Shown here in pieces: positions 50,383 through 60,899 of a stretch of DNA of 64,000 nucleotides. Positions within the stretch are counted from its first letter, which is position 1, and the number at the start of each line of letters is the position of its first letter. The notes under the pieces were generated by a model that worked only from the letters and a program-made list of their open reading frames with translations, had not been told where the DNA came from and did not search any database. This DNA is from Bathynomus jamesi (Eukaryota > Arthropoda > Malacostraca > Isopoda > Cirolanidae): the NCBI GenBank assembly GCA_023014485.1, contig JAJOZX010003318.1:1-64000 (forward strand), in the 5' to 3' direction. Position numbers and translations under genes: made by a program.

Positions 50383-50951
50383 TGTTATTTTATTTATTTA
50401 TTGGGTTCAAAATCCCAGCTGAGCCGTGAACGGCCAAATTCTAAAGGGCCAGTTCTACCTACAGCCCAAGTTAAGCTAAAATTAAAACTTACGGACTTGA
50501 GATTCTATTAGGTCCTACCTCAGGGTTGCTGACTCGATGTGGGCCTACCTTAGGCTTTAGTTGTATGAATTTAAGATAAAACAAAAGGGGTACTATTTAT
50601 GGTCTTCTTTCTCAACCTTGCAACAACAACGCAACCTGGACTATTGCACGATGCAACAATCTTGTATCTAAACAACCAAACTGAATTGCAAGAGAGCTCT
50701 CTATCAGACCACACCCTGTACGTACGACATCCCACAAACGAGTAGAAAGGACGCGCAGCGCCCCAAAATGATGCCACAAGAGCCCAAAAATGCTAGCTCT
50801 AAATTAAGTGAATTTTTCATTAACCTTACAATTATGAGATGGATTTATATACACCTTAACTTAATATATACAAGCAATGCTGCATCAATCAGCTTAGTCA
50901 TCATATCGCCTTGGGACAACAATGGTTCTTCCTCTTCTAGATTTTCTAACA
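50383..50951 (-). repeat. BEL-A 5' LTR (569 bp)
   Basis: Partner of 26027-26619. Its outer flank is CACAT at 50952-50956. On the inner side, minus-strand TGGTCCTTCAGAACCGG follows directly and is the candidate primer-binding site; I cannot name the tRNA. Confidence 0.92.
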
Positions 50952-50956
50952 CACAT

Positions 50957-51340
50957 AAACGAGCGTATTTCAAAAGTCGTTATAGAATTGTTAAGCTTTC
51001 TAGTCAGTCTTTCCATTGTATTTTTTCACTGTGAAAATTAATATAAATATTTTCTTTCTTAAACTACAAAACCATAAGATACTTTTTATAACCTTAACAT
51101 TAATTTGCTTGGGTGTAATCCAAGCTGGTGACCCTCGCTGCCATTCCTGTCACTTCCAACAGTATGGTGGGCCTACTCCATTTAGCCACTTTCACTTGGT
51201 GATACTGTATGACATCATAAATTATTAACCGAGCCTATCATTAATAAACAATCAGTCATTGCATCAATTAATCACTAGCATACAATTAAATCATTATCAC
51301 CTTAAACGGCTAAAACTAGGTCCACTATATATATATATAT
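50957..51340. other. Sequence right of BEL-A
   Basis: Non-coding, AT-rich, starting with CACAT plus host-like sequence; ends in a short (TA)n near 51328-51341. Nothing recognised. Confidence 0.3.
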
Positions 51341-51341
51341 A

Positions 51342-51690
51342 AACTGCAAAGAACACGCAGTATAAATAACGTAAAGAACGACGCTTGTATAGGAGAACAT
51401 TCCGCGCAAGATGAGAAGAGAGAACGAACAAATGAAAAAATGAGGTAACCACCCGGGAATCGAACCCGGGATCTTCCGATTGCCGGTCAGATATGATAAC
51501 CACTACACCATGGTCCTCATTCGATCAGAAGTCGTAATTCCTCTACATACGCGCAGAAACCAATGCCCCGAGGGGGTCACCTCCCGCATGCCGTATCTAT
51601 ATATACATTTCAACTGCAAAGAACACGCAGTATAAATAACGTAAAGAACGACGCTTGTATAGGAGAACATCCCGCGCAAGATGAGAAGAC
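51342..51690. repeat. 79-bp direct repeats (271-bp period) flanking a tRNA-like unit
   Basis: 51342-51419 and 51612-51690 match almost exactly, starting AACTGCAAAGAACACGCAG and ending GCGCAAGATGAGAAGA, with one visible T/C difference. Between them is a tRNA-like sequence. Two copies of a longer unit, the second lacking the tRNA part, or a local duplication, are both possible. Confidence 0.85.
51442..51519 (-). ncRNA. tRNA-like Pol III unit (Val-like D-arm), probably not a functional tRNA
   Basis: On the minus strand: A box TGGTGTAGTGG, TTATCAT D-arm, a possible anticodon stem TCTGA/TCGGA with loop CCGGCAA, B box GGTTCGATTCC, and a TTTTTT terminator four bases past the end (plus 51433-51440 region). 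The D-arm and overall plan resemble tRNA-Val. Against function: position 33 is C not T, the acceptor stem pairs only if a TA is skipped, and the anticodon would be GGC. Likely a tRNA pseudogene or SINE head with a working Pol III architecture. Confidence 0.6.
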
Positions 51691-52974
51691 TTACTTTAAA
51701 AAAGGGGGGGGGGGCATAGCGGTGTAATTACAGTATCTTGTTTAGGGGCCCAAAGGAAACTCCGAGCAGTGTGTAGAATAAGAATACAAAATTTCGACCC
51801 CCCTACTGTGCATCGCTCCCTAACGAGTATTCAGATTATGATGGGTTAGAGAGTAGGGAATCAGTTTTATTTCTTCCAAACATCAACCAGAGGAAGGAAA
51901 AACTTTTTTACGCCTTAAATCCAACACTAATTTGTTAGAATATACTCGTATTTACAATGGCGTGATCAAGATATATAAATTACGAACAGTGAGGTCGCTA
52001 CTATTTTAACTTCCCAGCCGTTTCGCAGACCGGCTTCAGCAGTTCATGCCCCATGGTCGAGTTCTATTACAATATATGGTAGCCCAAATATGTATTGAAA
52101 ATTTTTCCCCTACTACATATTTTGGAATTTTCTTTGAAATGAAAAGGACGTTTCCGCTTTTAATCCATGAAATTAAAAGAACACTAAAAAAGGACAATAG
52201 AAAATGAGTGAACCAAAACTATGTAGTTCCTAATATCATTGATCTATAGTGAGTGTGGCAAAACTAACTGGACACTCCAACTGGCCATTTGATATGTGAA
52301 TGATTTATTTGATGAAAAAAGTGCTCCAACTTATTTTTCAGTTAAAAATAATGAGGGTAGTTTAAAATCACCACCTACTTACTTTTGTGCTATCGTGGTG
52401 AGATTGGTTGGAGATTGGACTTCGGCTTCAAAAGTCTGGGTTTGATTTCCATTACTGCCGCGATTCGAACTGGCTCGACAATCCACTGTAATTGCTCCAT
52501 TTACCTTATAAAAGCGTATTCTTCCTTCAGTATGTTCAAAAACTTTCAGAACGTAAGCAGTTACACCTAGATTGTTATAGTGTAAATGCGCCTGTGACGT
52601 CAAAGAGGTACGGCTATTTGTGTTGCTGTACTCTCGTAACATAGCTCTCTAGCGAAGACAGGAAATAATCATGTATCGGCGATGAAACTGGAGTTTGAGT
52701 TACGTCAAACTTTTACCGAGATTAGTTCGGACAGACGCAAGTTAACTCACTTGTAATTTGTAAGAACGACCGCTTAATTTAGTATGCACTCTCATTTATA
52801 GTTTTTACGTAACGTATGAATTAGATGTAATTGCAGCATGACTGTAAATTCAAAGTAAATGCAAAGTCAACCTAGGGCCAGGTTGTAATTATACAGTGTG
52901 CAAGTAGTTGAGTTGACAATCGTTTACCCCTTATCAAATTCATCCAGATGATCAGTAAAGTTTAACGTTGTTAA
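51691..52974. other. Non-coding stretch before LINE-C
   Basis: Contains a G-run near 51705-51714 and mixed AT-rich sequence; no ORF above noise and no repeat recognised. It ends where the LINE-C poly(A) tail begins (T-run on the plus strand). Confidence 0.35.
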
Positions 52975-53106
52975 TTTTTTTTTTTTTATGCAGGGAGGAG
53001 TCACGGGCAAATAGAAGAAGAGAGCCAAAATGAATGTCCGGGGTTTTCGAGATGTCTAGACACTGCGTTTGAAAGATGGGAGGTCACAGACAAGAAGAAA
53101 CATGAA

Positions 53107-54184
53107 TTAAGGAAGATTGTTCCAGAGTTGACTGGTTGAGTAGATGAAAGACTGAAAATACTGATTAACCCTTGTATTAGATAGTTGGACGGAAAAGAAA
53201 TGAGAAAGTGTAGAAAGTCTGGTACCGCGTGCTTCTCCTTTAAGGAGGCATGCAGTTAGAGAGTTCAGAAGAGCAATGTCCGTTATAATAGCGATAGTAC
53301 AGAGAGAGTGAGGCAACATTGCGGTGAAGAGAGAGAGATTGAAGACAATCAGTAAGAGGCGGGGAACTGATGAAACGAAAAGCCTTTGATTCCACCCGGT
53401 CAAGTACGGCTGCGTGAGTTGAGCCACCCCACACACGAAAAACATACTCCATACAGAAGTGAAGAAGACTCCTGTACAGAAACAGCAACTGAGTGGGGGT
53501 GAAGAAACCGCGGAGGCGGTACAACACACGTAACCTCTTAGAAGCTGTTTTAGAAAGAGAGTATGTGTGATCTTTCCAGGAAAGATCACGAGAAAAGGAA
53601 ACGCCAAGAATGTTAAGAGAAGAGGAAGAATTCAGTTCTGTGTTGTTGAAGGTAAGGGGATAGTTGTGTAAAAGATTGTGATGAGTAGAGAGATGGAAGA
53701 ACTGAGTTTTTGAGGCACTGAAAGCTACAAGGTTTTCTCTGCCCCAATCAGAAATAGCAGAAAGATCAGAGGTCTGGTGTCCCATAGCCGTCCTACGCGA
53801 ATCATGAAATGACTGCTGTGAGGGACGCTTTGGGAAGCGGGTGGAGAAGTGAAGAGTGGAATCATCGGCATAGGAGTGAATAGGACAGGAAGTGCGAAAT
53901 AAAAGATCATTAATAAATAAAAAGGAAAAGAGTGGGTGACAGGGCAGAACCCTGAGGAACACCACTGTTAATAACTTCAGAAGAACAGTGGACATCTACA
54001 ACTGCAGCTATAGATCGGCCAGAAAGGAAATTAGAGATGAAAGCACAGATAGAAGGATAGAAACCGAAGGAGGGCAGTTTGGAAATTAAAGATTTGTGCC
54101 GGACTCTATCAAAAGCTTTTGATATGTCTAGGGCAAGATCAAAAGTTTTGCCGAAATCCCGAAAGGAGGAATGACCAAGTCAGA
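53107..54184 (-). pseudogene. LINE-C RT palm and C-terminus
   Basis: After LINE-D the minus strand continues with DISKAFDRVRHKSLISKL (first catalytic D, ~54120), RVLPCHPLFSFLFINDLL, HSYADDSTLHFSTRFPKR (catalytic YADD), LGVSFSRDLSWKDHTYSLSK and FRVWGGSTHAAVLDRVESKAF; the last frame (53607-53107) gives RLSTLSHFFSVQLSN and QLWNNLP, the usual C-terminus. Two frame changes. Confidence 0.82.
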
Positions 54185-54786
54185 TATATATTTTTTTTCC
54201 TTCCTTTATTTTACCACCGATTCGTACCTTGGGATAGTGGTACATATCTCGGCGAGACAGTGGGTGGGTGGTGTCACTGGGATGGTAGACTAGGGTGGGT
54301 GAGTACGGTTCGTTTGATGGATAGGCGGTAGGAAGGGTATGGACTTAGATGCGAGGAAGCAGATGGGAATGGGTGAGGAAGAGAAAAATCGATTCCGCTG
54401 AGAAGTGGGGGCCTTCGGCGAGTATGGATTCTAAACGCTCGGGTATGGAAATACTGGACAACAGAGGGAAACACCTGCGACGAAGAGCGGACAGGTTCGG
54501 GCATTCGACCAGGTGGTGTACGACGATGATAGGGGTACGGCAGGTAGGTCAGAGCAGGGCTGGCGATTTAGACATAAGGTGACCATGTGTAATACGTGTG
54601 TGTCCTAGGCGGAGACGGGATAAAATCACTTCTTTTTGGCGGGACCGGTGGAATGAGAAGGCCCAGTATCCTAATTGCGGTTTGATCTTGTGGTTTGTTG
54701 TGTGTGGCCTGGTCCCACTCCCGTTGCCAGATGGAGCGGAAGTGGGAGCGGAGAGTCGGGAAGAAGTCGGAGAAAGGGGGTTAGGG
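54185..54786 (-). pseudogene. LINE-D C-terminal region and 3' end
   Basis: The minus strand reads a RLGHTRLTHGHLM-like block (54600s), the conserved C-terminal HTRLTHGHL of I-type ORF2, then a degenerate region ending in an A-rich tail (T-run on plus, 54190-54198). Confidence 0.6.
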
Positions 54787-55268
54787 TATGATTCATCACC
54801 GCCAACTCAACTCCAGGGCGTTTATCGCGTTTTGAAACGTTCAATTAATGACGTAAAAGATTAAGATATTGTAAACAACCGCTGACGCTATTAAGTTCAG
54901 AATATGACGTCATTGACGCTTGTCACCCAATATTGGGTGACGTCGGACACTGATGACTGGGTGACTGACAATCTCAGACCGGATGTAATGTCGGTGCGAT
55001 TGGTTTCTCCTGTAATACTATAAGGAGAAACCAATCGCACTGGTGGGGGATAAATTAGTATGGACGCAAAAAAACCAATACCGAACAGTATGTGGTAGGT
55101 GATCTTTACGGGGGCTCCGCCCCAGTACCCCGAGACCTAAATTATACAGATGATAATGTATTATCAAGTGCCCACCATGGCTGGGTACCAGGAACAAAAA
55201 TACTAATGTATAGGTAAAAAATGGAGTTGAGTCGGCTGGAGTTGATTGAGTCGGCGGTGATGAATCGT
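54787..55268. repeat. Foldback segment with nested palindromes in LINE-D
   Basis: 54789-54817 is the inverse of ~55236-55264 (ATTCATCACCGCC and ACTCAACTCC shared). Inside lie the perfect palindrome GTCACCCAATATTGGGTGAC (54931-54950), an 18-bp perfect hairpin GTGCGATTGGTTTCTCCT with its inverse (54994-55041), and GGGGCTCCGCCCC. This ~400-bp block interrupts the LINE-D coding order and is AT-richer than the LINE. Confidence 0.8.
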
Positions 55269-56052
55269 CCCATCCCGGAGAAAGGGAGGGGCCGGGAGGA
55301 GGCTGGCAGTAAGCAGGCCATCTTTGCCGTGCGGTCCGCCGCCTCGTTAACCTGGATGCCGACATGTGCCGGGACCCAGCAGAAAGCGATTGTCTTGTGT
55401 CGGAAGGTTGTTAAAATGTGGAAGGTTGTTAAAATGTGGAAGGTTTGCTGGATGGTGCGGACGAGCGGGTGGGGGTGGGGTGGTTAAATCTCTCGAGGGA
55501 AAGAAGTGCGGTTTGGGAGTCTGAATAAATGACAAAGGAGCTGGCAGGGTGAGTGCGCACAATGTCGAGAGCCTCCATAATCGCGAAGAGTTCTACTGAG
55601 AAAACTGAGACCTCACGTGGCAGGCTGACGCCTCGAGAAAGCGGCTGGGCCAGTATCACCGCTGCGGCGGCCGTACCAGCCTCCGAGCGGGAACCATCTG
55701 TATAAATGTGGACAGTGTCCGGGTGTTGGGTTGCGTGTTCTCGGAAGAGTAACCTGTATACCGTAGCGATCGTGGTAGTCTTTAGTAAGGCACACAGGTT
55801 CCTGCAAAACTTGATAGGGGTGAGGAGCCAGGGAGGGTGGATGTCGTATGAGATGGGAATAACTGAGGGGGCGGGCATATTGGAAAGGTCCAGGAAAGAG
55901 CGGACCGCTTCAGTGAAGTGCCAGCTTCGTCCCTGGGGTAGGAGTTCAGAAATCGCCGCGCACAGAAGCGAAGAGGGTAGTCTCTGCTCACGAAGGTATG
56001 TCCTCATGAGAAGCAAACCCCGTCGGAGGGCGAGGAGGTAATTGCATTCCAC
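55230..56052 (-). pseudogene. LINE-D RNase H domain
   Basis: VHIYTDGSRSEAGTAAAAVIL (first D), FSVELFAIMEALDIVR (E), SFVIYSDSQTALLSLE (second D) in 56052-55429; after a 19-bp tandem duplication (GTGGAAGGTTGTTAAAAT twice, near 55418-55455) the reading continues as RIGFCWVPAHVGIQVNEAADRTA (His and last Asp). All four catalytic residues are present across a frame break. Confidence 0.8.
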
Positions 56053-57690
56053 TTGGAGGCTGGGGAAGAGCGGAAGGCACCGGTGGCGAGGCGGAGGCCC
56101 TTATTCAGTACCTGATCCAAGATACAGAGGCAGGGGTTGGAGGCTGAGCCGCATACGACACTGCCATAGTCCAGTTTCGACTGGACCATGGGAGTGTAAA
56201 GGCGAAGGAGAGAGCGTCGGTCTGCGCCCCATGTAGTGTTGGAGATGTGATCTAGGAGAGCGAGGGGACGTTGGAGGGATTGCTTCAGTTGTTTGAGATG
56301 GGGAACCCAGTTGAGCCGTCGGTCCAGAATCATGCCCAGAAATCGCGTGGAGGATACAACCTCAAGATGATCGCCATATAACGTGACAGAGGGGACGGGA
56401 AGGGTTGAGGGTCTTCTTCTGCTGAAGAGCATACACTTGGTCTTGGGGGTAGAGGCAGAACCCCACCGACGTCGCCCACCTTTCCACCCGATAGATGGCG
56501 AGCTGAATTTGCCGTTGAACGACGGACGGCTCCCGCCCAGCGAAGTAGATCGCGAGGTCATCTGTATAGATGGAAGAATGGATGGTGGGTGGAAAGCATT
56601 TTGAGACTGTTTATTACTATGGAACAGCATAAAACACCGAGGATGCTTCCCTGTGGAACCCCGTCCTCCTGCACGAAGGTGTCCGAGAGGACTGGGCCCA
56701 CCCGAACTTTAAAGGTTCAGGAGGAGAGGAAGCTCCTGATGAAGGTCGGCAGGGCTCCGACGAGACCCAGATATTGGAGCTGACTGAGTATTATTTTCCG
56801 ACGGGTGGTGTCGTAGGCCTTGTGTATGTAAAAAAAAAAATTGATAGGACGAAATGTCCTCTGTCGAAGGCTTTCTGTATGTCTCGGCTGAGGAGCAAGA
56901 GGGGATCAGTAGTGGAGCGGAATTGTCTGAAGCCGGATTGGGTTGCCGGGAAAGAATCACTATTTTCGAGGAGGAAGGATAGTCGCGTAGCGACCATTTT
57001 TTCTAAAATTTTGCAGGCACAACACGTTAGAGCGATAGGTCTGTAGTTTGTGGAATCGAGGGAATCTTTACCAGGTTTGGGGATGGCGATTACATGGGCC
57101 TACCTCCACCGGGACGGGAAGGTGCCTTCTATCCATATGTGGCTGTACATGTCTAGTAGGGAAATTTGTAAAGTCGGGTGGATGTGCTGGATCATGATGT
57201 AGAAGATAACATCCAGGCCGGGGCAAGGGGATCGTCGAGAGGCCAGTGCCGCCTGTAGTTCACGCATGGTGAACAACTGATTGTAGGTGCTGTCTAGGTA
57301 CGGAGAAAAGGAGCTATTGTTAGGGGGCGAGTACGAGGGAACTGTCCGCGAAGGAAGAAACGACGGCGAAGGTAGAAGCTTGGTGGTTTGCCACCGATTT
57401 GGGTTCATATAGAAGTCCGTCGTTAGTCCGGAGGACCTGCGGGTCGGGAGGGGGTATACCGCCTCTGGACACCCCGTACCTTCTTCCAGATGGTAGTCGA
57501 AGGTGAGGTGGTGGTGACGCCGGACACAAAGGCACGCCAAGAAGCTCGGCGCGCTTTCTTCATTGTACGGCGGGCGATGGCCTTGGCTCGGTGCATCTCC
57601 GTGCGGTAGATGGGGAGTCGTGTACGGTAGAAGCATCGAGTAGCCTTCTTCTTGGCGTGTATGACCTCCGTGCACTCTGGGATCTACCAA
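56004..57690 (-). pseudogene. LINE-D reverse transcriptase
   Basis: TMRELQAALASRRSPCPGLDVIFY (57300s), LLDMYSHIWIEGTFPSRWR, FPATQSGFRQFRSTTDPLLLLSRDIQKAFDRG (56990-56850, first D with deletions nearby), a YTDDLAIYFAGREPS catalytic block read near 56570-56530 in a separate frame, then LYGDHLEVVSSTRFLGMILDRRLNWVPHLKQL and VVCGSASNPCLCILDQV in 56630-56004. Multiple frame changes. Confidence 0.78.
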
Positions 57691-58500
57691 GGTACCCGTC
57701 GGGTGCGGGGGTAGGTGGAGGATCGTGGGATGTTAGTGCACACAGCCGCTACAATGATTGATTCGAAGTATGCGATGCACTCGTCGGAGGATGGAAAGTC
57801 GGTAGTCGTAAGGGTTGTAGATGTATTGTCGTGAAAACGGAACCAGTTGGCTTTGGTAATAATCCATCTTTCTGGTACCCGAACGGTCTGGTCGGGCAGA
57901 TTTAGCGTGAGTTGAACAGGGAAATGGTCACTTCTACAGTCGTCTGGAAGAACTTGCCATGTAAAGTCTAGGAGGGCATGGGTCGAGACGAATGACCTGT
58001 CCATACAGGATGAAGTGCAGCTGGTGGCATGATATAATGTAGTAGAACAATCATTGAGGCACTCGAAGGAGAACTCGGTCATGATAGTAATCAAGAGTCG
58101 GGGCCATATAGGTGCTCTCTCTCTCTCCCCACAAGGGGTGGCGACTACTAAAATCGCCCAGGGATAGAAAAGGCCTGGGGAGTTGTTTTACGACCTCCAC
58201 CAGGTCGTCGCGGGAGACTTGTGTGTGGGGAGGGAGGTATATTGAGCAGACGGTGTACTGTCTAGCCAGGGAAAGCCGGGTAGCAATCACCCGTAACGGG
58301 GATCGGATAGAGACATTGTGGAAGGGGACTGCGTGGTGTACGAGAATGGCAGCCCCACTTTGCGTGCAGGTAGGAGACGGGGTGGTGATATAGGAATATC
58401 CAGTCGGGCAGGGCATGGGCCTGGTCCCCAGGATTAGCTCCTGGAGACAGAGACACCGGACGGGAAGAGGCAATCAAGGAATTAAGACCCGTAGTTCGCA
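57684..58500 (-). pseudogene. LINE-D endonuclease domain
   Basis: 58501-58262 and 58473-58051 give LRTTGLNSLIA, SLCLQELILGTRP (E of EN; the other frame), SGAAILVHHAVPF, TVCSIYLPPHTQVS and SLGDFSSRHPLWG (GDF-x-SRHPLWG motif); 58094-57684 gives DDCRSDHFPVQLTL (SDH motif). All EN landmarks are present over two frame changes. Confidence 0.78.
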
Positions 58501-59142
58501 AATATTCCTCTGCAGTTCCAGTGTACTATTGTAGTTTTCGGGGTTCCATTATTCGATGATGGGGATGAGTAAAGGTGTAGGTGCTAGGGGGTTCGGGTGT
58601 GAAGGAAGATCTGGGGTTCGCGAAGGCGAAGGATGGGTCAGGGGCATGGCTGGCTATCTGCCGTTCACCAGAGAAGGAATCGGTCGGCTAGTCGACCTCA
58701 GCGGAGATTGTGGGGTCGAGTTGGTCGAGCGAGACCGGAGGCGTGGATCACGGCAGCTAGGGGAATGTTGTGGGCTCAGAGGGTAAGGGGTTTCTTGGTG
58801 GGCTTCTGTATTCGGGCCAGGAGGGGACGCTTTATTTCCTATAATGGCACCTCCCCGCCTGTCTGGGGTCTCACGGCGGACCCTGTACCAAAAGGATCGG
58901 GCAGGTGGGAAGGAGGACGTGCTCAAGGTGGCTGACAAGGAGGGGGCCGGGGGTGTTGGGGGGGCAGGTACTGTGGGGGTGGAAGGAGATGAACCAGTAT
59001 TCTCGTGAAGGGATGGAAAAAATGGCACCAGGAGGCAAGGGCAGATCCATAAGACGCATGGGCGCGGCGGAGCTCCCCTTGGCCACACCATGTAGTTGCG
59101 CCATGTAGTCTGCGGTGGGGTGATATGGCCCTCGTAGACGAA

Positions 59143-59830
59143 CTAGGGAGGTGTAAGGGTCCGAGCCATCTTCTTAGATCTAAGGGAAGAGGGAGAGGCC
59201 TGTTCAAAGGTCGGAGAGTCAGGCGACTCGCTCCGGCGTCTCCCCCTCGTCAGCTTACACTGGGCGTTAGGTTCAGGTGTGTGCAGAGTGCTGGGAGGGC
59301 AGGGTTCGAGGTGGACGGGGCCTGGGTGTCCTGGGGAATGTTTAGTAGGTGAGGTGCATGAAAAGGAGGGATGGTGGGGGAACAGGAGGTCGTCGGGTCC
59401 AGCGAGGACTCTCTCTGGGAGGGATGGGAAACAGTGGTCGAAGGGGGTTTGAGCGACAGACCAGGGCGGCGTGCCGAGTGGACAGAGCCGAGGGCAGTGG
59501 CGTAAGATACCCCCAGCCTCACCTCCCAACTCCGCACCCTGTCTCGCGCCTCTCGGAGGCTAAGGAAGTCCGCTACCTGCAGGCCTCGGACCTCCTCCTC
59601 GAACATGAAGAAAAGGCATTCGCGGGATGAAGAGGGGTGTGCGGCTTCGCAATTGGAGCATTTGGGTGTTGGGGCACTTGTCTGGGTGAGCGATTTCTCT
59701 GCAACGAACACAGTTGGTGCGGTTGTCGGCAAACTGAACTGACGTGTCCGAATTTGTTGCATTTAAAGCAATGGGTCGGGTCTGGCATGTATGGGCAGAC
59801 AGTGAACTCGCACGACGTGCGGTCTCCCAT
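59143..59830 (-). pseudogene. LINE-D ORF1, zinc knuckles and C-terminus
   Basis: 59830-59573 gives CFKCNKFGHVSSVC; the overlapping 59762-59250 frame gives CSNCEAAHPSSSREC followed by FEEEVRGLQVADFLSLREARDRV, a knuckle plus conserved helix of I-type ORF1. Downstream (59207-58654) frames are proline/serine-rich linker sequence without motifs. Confidence 0.7.
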
Positions 59831-60381
59831 ACCCCATACAATACGGTCGGGAGGGGGGTGCCTCCCTGTCGGGATGTGAAGCGATGGATCTTAGTGACAC
59901 CCTGGGGTGCGAGGTCCTCCAGGAGATCGTTCACTGTGATCGATAATAGGTGGGTGGCATAAATAGTGCCCTGACTCTGACTCAGGCGAGGGTGTGGGGA
60001 GACGGACACCGAACATCCAAGGACCTCAGTGAGAGTAAGTCGGGCTTTCGTCTCTGCGGCTGAGCGTGATTTTATGAGGAGAGAGCCATCCCTCTGTGGT
60101 CGCACATCATAACGGCTGGAGTTGCTGCGGGCTCGGATCGTCTGAAACGTCCGTTCAAAGTTGGTAGGAAGGGACCCAGAGGTAGGCCGGATCACTAGGA
60201 ATTTGTGGATACTTGGAAGGGATAGGGAGGCTGTAGAATCGAAGTGGACTGGGATATCCAACGGTCGATAGAATGGACGTGAATGCCGACTTACCCGTCC
60301 GCCGGAGGGTCTCTCCGTGGGGAGACGGTTCGACGGCGAGTGAGGGGTACATACGGGGAGAGCAAGAAGCTTTGGGGGCAA
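59560..60381 (-). pseudogene. LINE-D ORF1, central domain
   Basis: 273 residues: KFLVIRPTSGSLPTNFERTF, RYDVRPQRDGSLLIKSRS and SVSPHPRLSQSQGTIY are the RRM-like region of I-type ORF1 proteins; after GVWETARRA the reading shifts to 59830-59573, which holds CFKCNKFGHVSSVC, a CCHC knuckle. ORF1 binds element RNA. Confidence 0.75.
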
Positions 60382-60833
60382 GTCTTGGGTGGAACTTGAC
60401 TTGCCCGAAGGCGGGTGAGGTGGGCTGGGGCGAGACCCCCTGCTCCAGAGGGTGTATGTCCAAGGGCATGTTCAAGGTACAGGCCGGGGTCGGTAACGGA
60501 AGAGGAGAGTGCAAGTGTTCCGCTGCTGGAGGAGGGGCGACCTCCCCGCAAACCGTAGGGGGGCGGGGTACCTCGTCCCCAGGGGGGACACCGTCGGTTT
60601 AAAAACGGGGCCCCATGATGTGAAAGTTTTCTCCAAACGGCGCAAAAAACCCAGCCAACACCCAACCATCCAACACAGTGACACCCTAAGGGCGTCACCT
60701 CCAGAGGACAGCACTGGAGACCCGTACTGGGAGCCAAAAACTTTAGTGGCTCTTAGCCCTGTCTCCTCAGTATCCTGTCCGGCATGGGTGACCCTTCCGG
60801 GGACTAAGCCCCCGCCGACGTAGCCCACTGGGT

Positions 60834-60894
60834 CAACACGGGAGCCCACCCACCACGACAAGGTGGCCAGAGGCGGGGGGGGGGGGGGGGGGGG
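60834..60894. repeat. Homopolymer G-run at the LINE-D 5' junction
   Basis: A run of about 20 G with flanking GGCGGG immediately next to the duplicated GTCAGA target; on the minus strand the LINE-D begins with C residues. Confidence 0.8.
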
Positions 60895-60899
60895 TCAGA

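Larger units (their letters stand above)
26027..50951 (-). mobile_element. BEL-A: BEL/Pao LTR retrotransposon (minus strand) carrying three nested elements
   Basis: Bounded by direct LTRs 26027-26619 and 50383-50951, both starting TGTTATTTTATTT and ending TTTTCTAACA on the plus strand, with a perfect CACAT duplication on both outer sides. Minus-strand order: leader with tandem repeats, gag with zinc knuckles, aspartic protease, RT, A17-type peptidase/connection, RNase H, integrase, C-terminal domain. This is the BEL/Pao order. Subtracting the nested Copia (28236-33475), hAT (34501-35852) and BEL-B (37234-48083) with one TSD copy each leaves about 7.5 kb, normal for the superfamily. Confidence 0.93.
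54185..60893 (-). mobile_element. LINE-D: I-group LINE with two ORFs and RNase H, nested in LINE-C
   Basis: About 6.7 kb, minus strand. GC-rich, unlike LINE-C. Order: 5' leader beside a C-run (G-run on plus, 60876-60894), ORF1 with Gly/Pro-rich N-terminus and zinc knuckles (60514-59140), EN (58500-57900), RT (57690-56004), RNase H (56052-55230), C-terminal region, A-rich 3' end. Flanks share GTCAGA (54179-54184 and 60894-60899). RNase H after RT places it in the I/R1/LOA group. Confidence 0.85.

Noticed and set aside
51442..51519. Functional tRNA-Ala(GGC) or tRNA-Val gene
   Set aside because: U33 is missing, the acceptor stem needs a 2-base skip, and the D-arm disagrees with Ala; kept only as a tRNA-like sequence.
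52379..52642. 87-codon minus-strand ORF, candidate small host gene
   Set aside because: No domain, no supporting splice or regulatory signals, length expected by chance.
54994..55041. Rho-independent-type terminator or bacterial operator
   Set aside because: The context is a eukaryotic LINE; there is no T-run after the hairpin and no neighbouring promoter.
54598..60823. Many plus-strand ORFs of 60-110 codons, Gly/Arg-rich
   Set aside because: Antisense shadows of GC-rich LINE-D; the recognisable EN, RT and RNase H motifs are all on the minus strand.
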